In this document: positions 10,201 through 17,946 of the stretch, one piece after another
Position numbering within the stretch: the stretch's first letter is position 1
Layout of the letters: each line of letters starts with the position of its first letter
Source: JAVBPT01 sp031549455
Lineage (GTDB): Bacteria > Bacillota > Clostridia > Lachnospirales > JAKSVV01
Direction of reading: 5' to 3'
NCBI GenBank assembly: GCA_031549455.1
Contig: JAVBPT010000020.1
Coordinates: 1 to 63,343 of the forward strand
DNA length: 63,343 bases
Made by a program: the position numbers and the translations under genes
The notes under the pieces: generated by a model
Told to the model about the DNA's origin: nothing
The model's input: only the letters and a program-made list of their open reading frames with translations
The model's database searches: none

Positions 10201-12449
10201 GGTACGATGATGTGTGTACCACAAAGGCTTCGGCAGCTTGTTCGACACACGGTGCAGGCAGAGGGCTACACTACTACCCATGTCCTTCGGGATCCTATAG
10301 ATATTGTTCACATGGAAATTCTAGTTCCCATGTAACGAATGATTGTGATGGACCACCATCAACCTGCTCACACGGAAGAACCGGCTCTCATGACATCATG
10401 ACAAATGGGGTTAAAACGGGTACCTGTGCAGGACCAGCTAGAACCTGTTCTCATGGATATACAGGATATCATGTAATATCACGTTGTTCTGGACCATTTG
10501 ATCGTTGTACACACGGAAAAACAAGTTCCAGCTGTAATGACAATTCTCATGGAAACAACTGTTCACATGGTAATTCAAGCCCTAAGGGAACAACTTCAGA
10601 TGGGAGAGAATATTGTAACATTTCTCACAATAATGTAGCTGTAAAAGTTGCAGATAATGGAATTGCTGTTAAACTTATAAATAATGCTGGAGCAAATTTA
10701 TCTGTAAGAGACTTTAACAGAGGAACAGCCAATACAACTTCTAAGGTTACGGTAACAAATCGAACCACCTTATATGGAATCGGAAGCTATACCTATAATA
10801 CAACCGGCAATACTTGTAGCTCAACAGCTGGAATTGCAGGAACGCATAAATTGGCTACAAATCAAGCCACAGGAACATCAGGAGAATACCTAATCGATAA
10901 AGAACCGCCTGAAATAACGGTTACGGGCAATCCAAATCGTTGGACAAATCAAGATGTTACACTGAATATTAGTATTACAGATACTGGTGGATCAGGTGTG
11001 GACTCTGCAGCTTCAACGGTTACGGTATATAAGGTTGGTAATGCAACCCAAACCGCATTCACACAAACAGGGGTATATACAGGAGCAGCCCATACCCTTA
11101 ACTTTAGAGAATCAGGGATCTACCGAATAGATATTGTCGGAAAGGATAATGCAAAGTGGCTAGTTGATCCAGGCAGCACTAATAAATATGACCCTAACTA
11201 CATTGAAGGTGAACCAAACAGTTCACGTCAAAGTGTGATGGTGTATATTGATAAAAAAGCACCAGTGATTAACTACTTAATGACGGATAGTGGGTTTACA
11301 TGGGCCAATGGCCGATGGGAAATCACACAGGAATCCATTGACAATGGAAACGATAGGATAAAGGTACAGATAGAGGACCAAAATTGGGCATATCAAAACT
11401 CCCTGTCTGGAATCAATACGCAAACCTACACCTGGAAGAATGCAAATAAAGTGCCTATCTCAGGATATGAGAACAAGGTGATTGCAAGTGGATCCATTCT
11501 GATGCCAGATGTTGTAAAACAAGGGGGTAGAGGTATTCTGGAAATCACAGCCACAGACGTTGCTGGAAATAAAACCATTTCAGCGATTGAGTTTGGTTCA
11601 GGGGGATCAGGGCCTACGACCAATCCAGGGGTTGTGCCATATAATCCAAAAACGGGAAATGATGCACCAGAATTAACGAATCCTTCAGAACCGGTAAAAC
11701 AACCCGCAATCGAAATCTTCGTCATCGGATTTGTTCCAAAGACAGAAGATGTGGGAGCAACACTAGCCATTACAAAGGTATATGACATAAAGTGGGGAAG
11801 TACGAAGATTACCCCTACGCAACCAGCTTACCCAACAACGATGGCGGTTTACCAAAACGAGATCAGTGATGCCATTGGACTTGGCTATCGAGTAGACTTT
11901 AGAATGAATACCATCGGTTATGGTAAAGACAATGGAGATAGTGTTGAGATCACAGTAGACTTGTATGGTAAAGTGGGATCGGCTTATAAAAAGCTAAATC
12001 TGACAGTGCCAGGTGAAACAGCATTGGGTAGATATAAATCATTCAAATATGTAAAAGGATCTTCAAGTAATCCATCCTCATTCATTCAATGGATTACAAA
12101 GACTGCATCCGTAGGCCATCGTATCGGGACTGAAGTAACGCAATATAACTCTTTAGAGTTTAATTACTTTATACCGGCGACCGCAAAGTTCACCTATGAT
12201 AGCAGCACACCATTTACAGGATCAGAAATTGCAGTTGTATTCAGTGAAATAAAACTAAACAAAAATGGAACCACAGCACTTGGTATGAACTACACGCCAA
12301 GAGCAGGATGGACCAGGACTGGAGAGATGGAGACAACGGTATATGGTAAAAAGAAGAACTCCGTTGGAGTAAACGGTCAAGTATTCTGGTATGATATCAA
12401 GAATACGGCCTTGACAGATATTGGCGGAGGTGAAACACAAAGGAATTAA
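7266..12449 (+). CDS. Very large secreted multi-repeat protein with Cys/His-rich CSHG cluster
   Basis: A 1727-residue exported protein with no single recognised family. A hydrophobic signal (about residues 10-27) is followed by an N-terminal domain. Several beta-rich repeat segments come next (about residues 365-960), each opening with strands such as LTIEYIDTDD or LNIIYMDGG and resembling MucBP or Flg_new-type adhesin repeats. Residues about 977-1119 (bases 10195-10620) hold 14 cysteines and seven [ST]HG tripeptides, often as CSHG or CTHG. Bacterial Ig-like domains follow (EPPEITVTGNPNRWTNQDVTLNI near residue 1213). No LPXTG or SLH anchor is visible, so surface retention may depend on the co-operonic SLH protein. 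The start is one of three close ATGs (7266, 7275, 7278); the overlap with the upstream gene implies coupling. Confidence 0.85.
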   Translation: MVDMMNRNTLKILLSLMFIVTFIITNSTINEATNRTTPEVSGIEYSGNSGGLKTVFGGLSEVKVDYKIKLKLVGDKFSASYKNKEYTYTLCSTKYVAGTDQNIDSFAASTEADLEKYTTDWTTVAGYIKQAMDNNNITSVVEQAYPRGSTSYDDWITDLFNSNKVASTKTIYGCLFTNLSIKSNPKEGFAGWEYKDINLTRYFEESSEKKSENYNVVSNNGAFDLRAYCIYKIGMKVSGGPVVNSMDTYLNYLPKYIREYRMDNKFGNFSVDSIASTIKKTVDDNLDGVPSLAGSPNFRSFLRYYLHSPDPAPGLDLDQTMAKYVGRIVEITSSLSPAWLGKTGHIFRRVQYQTINGDIKPDEGKVDLTIEYIDTDDNNKVLHSIPAKIGAGKVDLSIPANKGTSKDYEVSGEGLSYTVPAIEPIYETKSMKLEPGKEVTNSPFLIDSTLQSGTKYTLKVYLKKNTAKLNIIYMDGGNNTEMGRVTGLDIPSMTGGSIKVNSDNTVSGNDTSYLDATKIAGFKSKLEGKAVKEMKIVKVGGTPTTVQASVIPNVTIETGKTYDLTLTYNTIDFELSVVYKFFLDGTEKTAERYEVKLDASKSILMKPFSIKKGDAVLHAPYYGPNPKTSSWTCFFNDAQRAEYTSTLARFDGYIFKDMYIAKFNASDTEITPKVAIGANAPYGVNMEAINDANVKKVQIVFEFKKFSKNVQLTYKFFQGNVEETDKQVKITYDTQFESRYTIFANRYNLSIDSGIDTPRVSYSQWYSDLKTEEKAELALKKPANWGEYSFSKMEFVKTSASGAVTTTPITGKNYTVPAVLGTNETHNFVVYMTRAGGDTALLNVVYKLSSGTTLKTVPNVIIPVATNTYVGVSENIPTVLGNKVYDQSKITDILDRITGKSISSLTLTPGSFSGTTQVGPLNIVRNTTYTLTITYLDKLVEPSTAGLVFIPHRVTSWTKENVDVTVKVTPSTKTDGVCWYDDVCTTKASAACSTHGAGRGLHYYPCPSGSYRYCSHGNSSSHVTNDCDGPPSTCSHGRTGSHDIMTNGVKTGTCAGPARTCSHGYTGYHVISRCSGPFDRCTHGKTSSSCNDNSHGNNCSHGNSSPKGTTSDGREYCNISHNNVAVKVADNGIAVKLINNAGANLSVRDFNRGTANTTSKVTVTNRTTLYGIGSYTYNTTGNTCSSTAGIAGTHKLATNQATGTSGEYLIDKEPPEITVTGNPNRWTNQDVTLNISITDTGGSGVDSAASTVTVYKVGNATQTAFTQTGVYTGAAHTLNFRESGIYRIDIVGKDNAKWLVDPGSTNKYDPNYIEGEPNSSRQSVMVYIDKKAPVINYLMTDSGFTWANGRWEITQESIDNGNDRIKVQIEDQNWAYQNSLSGINTQTYTWKNANKVPISGYENKVIASGSILMPDVVKQGGRGILEITATDVAGNKTISAIEFGSGGSGPTTNPGVVPYNPKTGNDAPELTNPSEPVKQPAIEIFVIGFVPKTEDVGATLAITKVYDIKWGSTKITPTQPAYPTTMAVYQNEISDAIGLGYRVDFRMNTIGYGKDNGDSVEITVDLYGKVGSAYKKLNLTVPGETALGRYKSFKYVKGSSSNPSSFIQWITKTASVGHRIGTEVTQYNSLEFNYFIPATAKFTYDSSTPFTGSEIAVVFSEIKLNKNGTTALGMNYTPRAGWTRTGEMETTVYGKKKNSVGVNGQVFWYDIKNTALTDIGGGETQRN

Positions 12450-12458
12450 AGGTAATAT

Positions 12459-12499
12459 AAAAAGGATTGGATTCTGTAATCACAGACCAGTCCTTTTTT
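12459..12499 (+). terminator. Rho-independent terminator of the surface-protein operon
   Basis: The hairpin stem AAAGGATTGG pairs with CCAGTCCTTT (one G-T pair), with an inner TCTGT/ACAGA stem. It is followed by six T. Confidence 0.85.
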
Positions 12500-12526
12500 G
12501 GTAAATAGGATTGACAAAACCACCAT

Positions 12527-12565
12527 TTTATGCAAAAATGGATTACAACTCCATTTTTGCATAAA
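12527..12565. repeat. Perfect 16-bp inverted repeat with 7-nt loop
   Basis: The arms at 12527-12542 and 12550-12565 are exact reverse complements (each contains GCAAAAATGG or its complement). They are separated by TTACAAC. A TTGACA-like box lies about 15 nt upstream (12511-12516). The palindrome sits directly before the start codon of the decayed AAA-ATPase fragment, with only about 10 nt between. It could be an operator, an mRNA hairpin sequestering the start region, or a mobile-element end. It is too far from a T-run to be a terminator. Confidence 0.85.
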
Positions 12566-12574
12566 GGAAAAAAA

Positions 12575-12784
12575 ATGAATCAATATATTCAAAGAAGCTT
12601 GGAAGCCAAAATTTATCACTCACATGATCACGTGATAAGGCGGGGGGGCACGACCGCGCTGCTCGTTCATCTAGAGGTGGAGCATCCGTATCACTATGTC
12701 ACCTTAGATAATCCGATTGAAAGAGATTTGGCCAAAAATGATCCAGATTTATTTAAAAAAAATATGAAAATCATAAAAAAGTGA
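12575..12784 (+). pseudogene. Remnant of a DUF4143-type AAA+ ATPase gene (N-terminus only)
   Basis: About 69 codons. The sequence pattern MNQYIQRSLEAKI...TTALLVHL...YHYVTLDNPIERDLAKNDPDLF follows the N-terminus of the common clostridial AAA/DUF4143 ATPases. Those read roughly MYIKR.LE..I...RQVGKTTLL.HL...YVTLDDP..R.LAK.DP.LF. Here the Walker A lysine is lost: the expected GKTT reads GGTT. The frame ends after residue 69, where intact members have about 400 residues. No continuation is recognisable in the next 150 bp. I therefore call it a decayed fragment, not a gene. It starts at ATG 12575 after AAAGGAAA. Confidence 0.6.
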
Positions 12785-12933
12785 TAATCGTTTTTCATGA
12801 AATGACAGTCAGTATGCGGATACGAAAAGATTAGAAATGCAAAAATTATAGAATATAAAATTTAGTTAATTATTTTTCCAGACGCATTTTGAAGAGAACG
12901 GAATTGAATTTATAGAGTAATTAGAGGTGATTC

Positions 12934-13344
12934 ATGTTAAAAATTGAAGAACTTAAAATATCTGAATTAGCTGAGTATAAGAAGTTAATAGATGAGTCTT
13001 TTGAATCTAGCAATGATTTAGAAGTATACAAAGAAAAGTATAAAAGCGATGATGGATATACTATTATAGTTGCAAAACTAGAAAATAAGATAGTAGGAAG
13101 CATAACTTTTTATAGAATTCATTTGTTCACTTTTTCATTTCAACCATCTATTGAGATATTTAATGTATGTGTGTTGAAAGAGCATAGAAGACAGAAAATT
13201 GCTGAGACATTGTTTGAATATGTCATTGACTATACAAAACAAAATGGGTACAAGTCATTATATTTAACCTGCCTTGATTCCGCTCTTCCTGCACGAAAAT
13301 TATATGAAAAAATGGGATTTAAGCAGAATGCGAGCGTTAAATAA
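12934..13344 (+). CDS. GNAT-family N-acetyltransferase
   Basis: A 136-residue protein with the GNAT fold. It has a beta-strand pair with VGSITFYR, then the acetyl-CoA-binding motif A region VCVLKEHRRQKIAETLFEYVI (residues about 76-96). Motif B follows, with SLYLTCLDSALPARKLYEKMGF, whose Y-E-K-M-G-F ending is typical of the family. The usual RxxGxG/A loop is degenerate (RRQKIA). The gene has its own ribosome binding site (TTAGAGGTGA) and stands alone between the ATPase remnant and the tRNA. The substrate is unknown. Confidence 0.82.
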   Translation: MLKIEELKISELAEYKKLIDESFESSNDLEVYKEKYKSDDGYTIIVAKLENKIVGSITFYRIHLFTFSFQPSIEIFNVCVLKEHRRQKIAETLFEYVIDYTKQNGYKSLYLTCLDSALPARKLYEKMGFKQNASVK

Positions 13345-13678
13345 CACATGAGTATATAAAAATCAGAAATACTTTAAAATAAGAGATATGTGCATAAATA
13401 ATGAACATATATAAAAAATGTATAAATTTTTAACTTCTAAAATAGAATGGGATATTTTCTATTTTTTTGACTTTATAAATTAGGTGCGGTTACGCCGCTC
13501 CCGAAATTATGAAAAAACGCGGGACGGAAATATTCAATTCCACGAAATAAATCAAAATAGGGTTAACCTTTCAACTAATGGCTTCCTGCATAAACGAACA
13601 AAAAGATTTACTTATTTACTCAAATAGTATAAGATAGGAGAAGGAATAAAAAAGAAAACCGATAAAAGAATAGACAAA
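13345..13678. other. Intergenic stretch without a supported gene
   Basis: About 330 bp with no convincing coding sequence, promoter or repeat. A 47-codon open stretch starts at a GTG near base 13482; it has no ribosome binding site and no recognisable similarity. The segment 13480-13560 is less AT-rich than its surroundings and may be a decayed remnant of something acquired. Confidence 0.4.
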
Positions 13679-13700
13679 GAAAAAAAGCTATTACTAGCTT
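13679..13700 (-). terminator. Terminator of the tRNA-Ser gene
   Basis: On the minus strand AAGCTA-GTAA-TAGCTT is followed by a T-rich tail (bases 13676-13684 read as A on the plus strand). It lies immediately downstream of the tRNA. Confidence 0.65.
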
Positions 13701-13704
13701 CTTA

Positions 13705-13792
13705 CGGAGAAAGCGGGATTTGAACCCGCGCGTCACTTTCGCAACCTATACCCTTAGCAGGGGTACCTCTTCGACCTCTTGAGTATTTCTCC
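13705..13792 (-). tRNA. tRNA-Ser (anticodon GCU)
   Basis: An 88-nt class II tRNA read on the minus strand. The acceptor GGAGAAA pairs with TTTCTCC. The D-stem is CTC/GAG. The anticodon stem TACCC/GGGTA encloses the loop CTGCTAA with anticodon GCT, which reads AGC/AGU. The variable arm is long, as expected for serine. The T-stem GCGGG/CCCGC encloses TTCAAAT. The 3' CCA is not encoded; the base after the acceptor is the discriminator G. It is a lone tRNA gene with its own terminator. Confidence 0.95.
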
Positions 13793-13868
13793 AGACTCAC
13801 TGTAGAGTAGTATAACATTTAGCTTATTCTTTGTCAAATCTTTTTAGTAAAAATGATTGAGGGAAATT

Positions 13869-14693
13869 ATGAAGAAAGTCATGCTTCTTATCTGTCTTAT
13901 TCTGTTCATAAATACCAAAAGTTATGCGGTCTATTTCGCGGATCTAGACCGTTATGAGTACGCCTATAATCCGATTTATAAGCTTGCAGAAGAGGGGGTT
14001 TTGGTTGGGACCAGCGATGGGATGTACAAACCAGAGGAAAAGATCACAAAGCCCTACTTTCTAAAGGTGATGGCCAAGCTGGTGGGATATAAAGAACCCA
14101 TTGTGAGTGTCTCGACAGAAGAGGACATTCAAAAGCTTGGGGGACTTTACACAAAGTATTATGAAATGATCTCGAGGTATCGAGAAAGCTATAAAATATG
14201 GGATAAAACCCTTGAGAAGACCATCCTCTTCCTTATGGACCAAAACTTGATAGAAGAGTCTTACTTAAAGAACATGATTGAAAAACAGGGGAATCTAGAG
14301 GTAGAGTCTGTGCTCACAAAAGAGGAGCTAGGGCTCTGTCTCATTCGGATGATGGACTTTTTGGGGAATGAGATCCCAGACGTGGAAACACTTTATCAGT
14401 ACAGCATCTTGAGGAGAGAGGATGAAGGGATGGTTTGTAAGGCTATTTTGGCGCTTAACCTTTACCGAATGCAAAACCATCTTGAAGAGACCACTGCAGA
14501 AGAGATTGAACTGCGGGGCGTGATCAATGATTGTGATCCGGATCGAATCCAGATCATGGATGATGAGAAGCGGGTTTCGGTTTACGTGCCGGATGAACTG
14601 GTCAAAGAAAAGCTCACCCACTTTGTCAAAGGGACAAAAGTCAAGATGAGGCTAAAAAATTTGGTGTTAAAGGATTTGGTGCGCGATGAATGA
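13869..14693 (+). CDS. Secreted protein with one SLH-like domain
   Basis: A 274-residue exported protein. The signal peptide is MKKVMLLICLILFINTKSYA. A single SLH-type segment follows (about residues 21-65, ADLDRYEYAYNPIYKLAEEGVLVG and MYKPEEKITKPYFLKVMAKL). The rest is alpha-rich with a possible second degenerate SLH unit near residues 125-175. The C-terminus (residues 205-274, GVINDCDPDRIQIMDDEKRVSVYV) looks like a small beta domain. The start at ATG 13869 is preferred over an upstream TTG because GAGGGA lies 5-6 nt before it and the signal peptide begins there. The gene overlaps the next by 8 nt, so it is the first gene of the folate/methyltransferase operon. Confidence 0.75.
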   Translation: MKKVMLLICLILFINTKSYAVYFADLDRYEYAYNPIYKLAEEGVLVGTSDGMYKPEEKITKPYFLKVMAKLVGYKEPIVSVSTEEDIQKLGGLYTKYYEMISRYRESYKIWDKTLEKTILFLMDQNLIEESYLKNMIEKQGNLEVESVLTKEELGLCLIRMMDFLGNEIPDVETLYQYSILRREDEGMVCKAILALNLYRMQNHLEETTAEEIELRGVINDCDPDRIQIMDDEKRVSVYVPDELVKEKLTHFVKGTKVKMRLKNLVLKDLVRDE

Positions 14694-15219
14694 TAAAAAG
14701 AGCCTCCGAAAAAAAATGAGAGAGATGAAGCATACGGAGGAGGTTTCTGTCCTCTATCGGACCCTCTTTTCTCTGCCCGAATTTAAAACCGCAGAGGCAG
14801 TCTACCTCTTTAAATCCATGGAGGGTGAAATCGATACCGAACCCATCATTCATGAATGCTTCAGGTTAGGGAAAAGGGTCCTCGTACCTGTAATGGAAGC
14901 GCAAAATGAGCTTGCATTTTATGAAGTTAAAGAGGAAAGTTTGTTTCTTTTGAATGGGTTTGGGATTATGGAACCGATAGAGCGTGTGAAGCAAGGGGAT
15001 GTGGAACGTCGAATCCTCCTCACGCCGGCACTAGCTTATGACATCAACCGGAATCGGCTTGGTAAGGGGCTTGGCTGTTATGACCGGTTCCTCTCCAAAC
15101 ACACCTTTTCCTCTATCATTGGCCTTGCCAGAGAGGGAGAGGTTTTAGAGGACGTTTATTCTGAAGAGCACGATATCAAAGTGGATATTATCATTACACA
15201 AAAGGGAGTGATCAAATGA
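14686..15219 (+). CDS. 5-formyltetrahydrofolate cyclo-ligase
   Basis: A 177-residue enzyme that converts 5-formyl-THF to 5,10-methenyl-THF using ATP. Typical features are the N-terminal KKSLRKKMREMKH segment, VYLFKSMEGEIDTEPII (substrate-binding strand), and the C-terminal ATP and Mg-binding motif ALAYDINRNRLGKGLGCYDRFL with the following GLAREGEV. Length is normal for the family. It overlaps the upstream SLH gene by 8 nt and the downstream rRNA methyltransferase by 4 nt (ATGA), which indicates tight co-translation. The gene is called fau or ygfA elsewhere. Confidence 0.93.
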   Translation: MNDKKSLRKKMREMKHTEEVSVLYRTLFSLPEFKTAEAVYLFKSMEGEIDTEPIIHECFRLGKRVLVPVMEAQNELAFYEVKEESLFLLNGFGIMEPIERVKQGDVERRILLTPALAYDINRNRLGKGLGCYDRFLSKHTFSSIIGLAREGEVLEDVYSEEHDIKVDIIITQKGVIK

Positions 15220-15953
15220 TTATAATTGGTAAAAATGCAATTCTTGAAGCCATGAAACAGGAGAAGGAAATTGAGAAGATTTTACTCTCAAAAGAGCATC
15301 ATCATGCCTCTCTATCCGAGCTACTCAAAGTGGCTTCCGAAAAAAGGATTGTGAGACAGTATGTTCCAGATGCCAAGCTGAAGGAGCTTGCAAGAACAGA
15401 GAAACATCAGGGAATCATAGCCTTCGTCTCTGAGTATCAGTACTTTGACCTTGAAGAGGTGGTTTCTTCGGTAAGAGCAAAGGGAGAGAAGCTGATGCTG
15501 TATATTCTAGACAACCTCACCGATCCCCACAACTTTGGTGCCATTATACGAAGTGCAGAGCTAAATGGGGTACATGGCATCATCATCCCGAAGCGAAACT
15601 CGGTCACGGTCAATGAGACGGTGTCTAAGGTTTCTGCCGGGGCGATCTCACATGTAAAGGTGATCAAAGTCTCCAATATCAACGCCACCATTGAATCCTT
15701 AAAACAGAAAAATGTTTGGATCTATGGTCTCGTGATGGAGGGAACCCCCATTTATGATACAGATCTATTGGGGGATGTGGCCATCGTGGTGGGCTCAGAA
15801 GGGGAAGGCATTCGAAAGAGTGTGATGGAAAACTGTGACTTTAAAATTACCATTCCGATGTATGGGAAGCTCAACTCGCTCAATGCCTCTGTGGCAGCGG
15901 GTATCTCCATGTACGAGATGAATCGACAAAGATATATGTTCAAAAAAGTATGA
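15216..15953 (+). CDS. rlmB: 23S rRNA (guanosine-2'-O-)-methyltransferase, RlmB/TrmH (SPOUT) family
   Basis: A 245-residue SpoU-family enzyme. An N-terminal RNA-binding substrate domain (residues 1-75, GKNAILEAMKQEKEIEKILLS) precedes the SPOUT catalytic domain. The three family motifs are visible: LDNLTDPHNFGAIIRSAE (motif 1), VVGSEGEGIRKSV (motif 2) and IPMYGKLNSLNASVAAGISMYE (motif 3), which form the trefoil-knot SAM site. Family members 2'-O-methylate a guanosine in 23S rRNA (G2251 in E. coli) or tRNA; the exact target is inferred. It is the last gene of the operon starting at 13869. Confidence 0.88.
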   Translation: MIIIGKNAILEAMKQEKEIEKILLSKEHHHASLSELLKVASEKRIVRQYVPDAKLKELARTEKHQGIIAFVSEYQYFDLEEVVSSVRAKGEKLMLYILDNLTDPHNFGAIIRSAELNGVHGIIIPKRNSVTVNETVSKVSAGAISHVKVIKVSNINATIESLKQKNVWIYGLVMEGTPIYDTDLLGDVAIVVGSEGEGIRKSVMENCDFKITIPMYGKLNSLNASVAAGISMYEMNRQRYMFKKV

Positions 15954-16031
15954 AAAATATGATTTTTTTGAACATATGTTTATAGAAGAGAAAACGCTTA
16001 TCAATGAGCGTGATTTATGCAAAATAAATAC

Positions 16032-16059
16032 TTGAAAAAAAGAAATATAAATGTATAAT
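16032..16059 (+). promoter_or_regulatory. Sigma-A promoter before the coiled-coil / CAP-SLH genes
   Basis: TTGAAA at 16032-16037 and a perfect TATAAT at 16054-16059, spaced by 16 nt. They lie 20 nt before the start codon, with GGAGGAAG as the ribosome binding site. Confidence 0.75.
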
Positions 16060-16079
16060 AAGAGTAAATTGGAGGAAGA

Positions 16080-16493
16080 ATGAACAGCCGTACGAGTGAA
16101 GAGCTAATGGCAGAGTGCTCAAACCTGAGAGAGCAAGTTGAGAAGTATAAGGAAACCATTAAGCTTTATGAGCATCATTTTGAAAAAGCGAACAATGAGT
16201 TCAAACAGATGCAGGAAGAAACAAGATACATGAAACAAACAACAGAAGACTTAAGAGCTCAGATGAAAAGAATTATTACGGAGTATAACAACATTGTGAT
16301 TAAGCATAAAGAGATTGAAGAAGCTTTCATCAGCGTTTCATATATGGCGAAAACATCACCAGAGGAGTGTATCCGAAAGCTGAGTGATTACTATGACCAA
16401 TTCCAAACTGTTGTGGAGGAGACCATTAAGAAAGAGAAAGAACAACAGGCATCAAACGCCAGACATTTTACGATTATAAGAGGTGGAAAATAA
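16080..16493 (+). CDS. Coiled-coil protein of unknown function
   Basis: A 137-residue protein with no recognised family. Almost all of residues 5-130 shows heptad spacing with many Glu, Lys, Gln and Leu, so it is probably a long coiled coil without signal peptide or membrane segment. It could be cytoplasmic. The short gap to the CAP/SLH gene (stop at 16493, start at 16510) and its own promoter suggest that the two form an operon. Nothing in the sequence gives a function; a ZapA-like or structural role would be speculation. Confidence 0.65.
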   Translation: MNSRTSEELMAECSNLREQVEKYKETIKLYEHHFEKANNEFKQMQEETRYMKQTTEDLRAQMKRIITEYNNIVIKHKEIEEAFISVSYMAKTSPEECIRKLSDYYDQFQTVVEETIKKEKEQQASNARHFTIIRGGK

Positions 16494-16509
16494 GGTTTTG
16501 AGGAAGAGA

Positions 16510-17934
16510 ATGAATAGATATTGTAAAATCCTATTATTGATGTTTTTTACACTGCTATGTGTGCATACAGATTCGTTCGGGACAGAGGTAACAACTCTGC
16601 CTCTCAATCGCAATGCCGTTTTTAATTATATCAATGACTATCGAAGCTATTTTGGCATAGAGAAGTTATCACTGGATGATCGACTCAATAAGGCGGCGGA
16701 TAGTCATGCGGTTTACCTAAAAACCAATACCCTTTTAACCATTGAAGAAGAGAAAGAAAAGAAAGGCTTTACGGGCACCTACCCTTGGAATAGGGCCTCT
16801 TATTATGGTTTTGATTCCGCAAGTGTCTATGAAGAAGTTAAAAAAGATAGCAAGAACTATAGGCGAATTGTGATGGACATCATGAGCGATCCCATTAAAA
16901 GAGCCCAGTTTTTGAGCAGTGAATATGAAAAAATAGGCATAGGGATCATTGCTGACCTCTATGTTTTTGACTTTTCAAAATCCAAAGAGGGCACACTAAA
17001 AGATACGCTCATCGAATTTCCGAAATCCGGGAGCACGATCACAAACCTATTTCTGGATGCTCAAAAGAGCAACCCGACCGTTTCATTGACACTTTACTCA
17101 AGGGATGATGTGAGAGAGATACAAAGTGTGACAGGATTTATTCGAAACCAAAAACTTGGTAGGAATGAACAAGTGACCTTTTCCTCTCAGATTGTAAATA
17201 AAAACAAGGTGGTGGGTTCCATCAGCACCGGAAAAGCACTGAGCTTTAATACAGAATATACGGCGAGCATTAGCATTATCTATGTTACCGCATCCAATAT
17301 CAAAAAAACCGTGGAGAAGGTATGGAACTTTAAAATAGATATAGAAGCAAATCAGGATACCCTTTTCACGTATAAGCCAATCAAAAGTGTGAAGACGGTG
17401 AAGAATGCAAAGGATCATTGGGCTGAAGACGTCATCAACTCTTTTTATACCAATGATTATATCAGAGTAGACGCGAACGGAAATTATTCGATAGATCAAC
17501 CGATGAATCGAATCGAGTTTGCCGAAATGATTTTTAGGGCACTAGAACTAACAAGTAGTGGAAGCAAAAAAAGTTTTATAGATGTAATCGGAGACGAAAA
17601 GCAAAGGTATGCAAATGAGATGTACCAGTATAATATTATGCAGGGAGTAAGCGATAACGAGTTTTCTCCAAACACAAACCTGACAAGGGAAGAGGCGGCG
17701 GTTATTGTTGTAAACATTCTTGAAAAAACAACCGGAAAACTAATCATTGCACAAGATAAGCAACAAATTTTTACAGATCTTTTGGATTGTCAAGTTTGGT
17801 CAAGGGAAAGTGTTAAAAAGGCTGCTTCTTCTGGACTGATGAAGGGAAGAGAGGATGGAATATTTTATCCTAAGCAGGTTTTAACCAAGGCAGAGGCAAT
17901 CACTTTACTATATAGACTGATAAGAATGGTTTAG
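16510..17934 (+). CDS. Secreted CAP (SCP/PR1)-domain protein with three C-terminal SLH domains
   Basis: A 474-residue surface protein. The signal peptide is MNRYCKILLLMFFTLLCVHTDSFG. The CAP domain covers about residues 30-160: NYINDYRSYFGIEKLSLDDRLNKAADSHA, with the expected A-x-x-H-A pattern, and a later degenerate YEKIGIGI strand. A beta-rich segment follows (about 165-290). Three SLH domains close the protein (about 300-345, 358-405 and 415-474: HWAEDVINSF, FSPNTNLTREEAAVI, IFYPKQVLTKAEAITLL). ATG 16510 has GAGGA five nt upstream and opens the signal peptide; an in-frame GTG at 16483 would add nine residues before it. SLH domains imply attachment to wall polymer. Confidence 0.85.
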   Translation: MNRYCKILLLMFFTLLCVHTDSFGTEVTTLPLNRNAVFNYINDYRSYFGIEKLSLDDRLNKAADSHAVYLKTNTLLTIEEEKEKKGFTGTYPWNRASYYGFDSASVYEEVKKDSKNYRRIVMDIMSDPIKRAQFLSSEYEKIGIGIIADLYVFDFSKSKEGTLKDTLIEFPKSGSTITNLFLDAQKSNPTVSLTLYSRDDVREIQSVTGFIRNQKLGRNEQVTFSSQIVNKNKVVGSISTGKALSFNTEYTASISIIYVTASNIKKTVEKVWNFKIDIEANQDTLFTYKPIKSVKTVKNAKDHWAEDVINSFYTNDYIRVDANGNYSIDQPMNRIEFAEMIFRALELTSSGSKKSFIDVIGDEKQRYANEMYQYNIMQGVSDNEFSPNTNLTREEAAVIVVNILEKTTGKLIIAQDKQQIFTDLLDCQVWSRESVKKAASSGLMKGREDGIFYPKQVLTKAEAITLLYRLIRMV

Positions 17935-17946
17935 GGGGGATAAAAT

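Noticed and set aside
10195..10620. Zinc-ribbon or LIM-type domain
   Set aside because: Spacing of Cys and His (CSHG units) does not follow the CxxC pairs of these families.
13482..13625. 47-codon open stretch between GNAT and tRNA-Ser
   Set aside because: No ribosome binding site, promoter or recognisable similarity.
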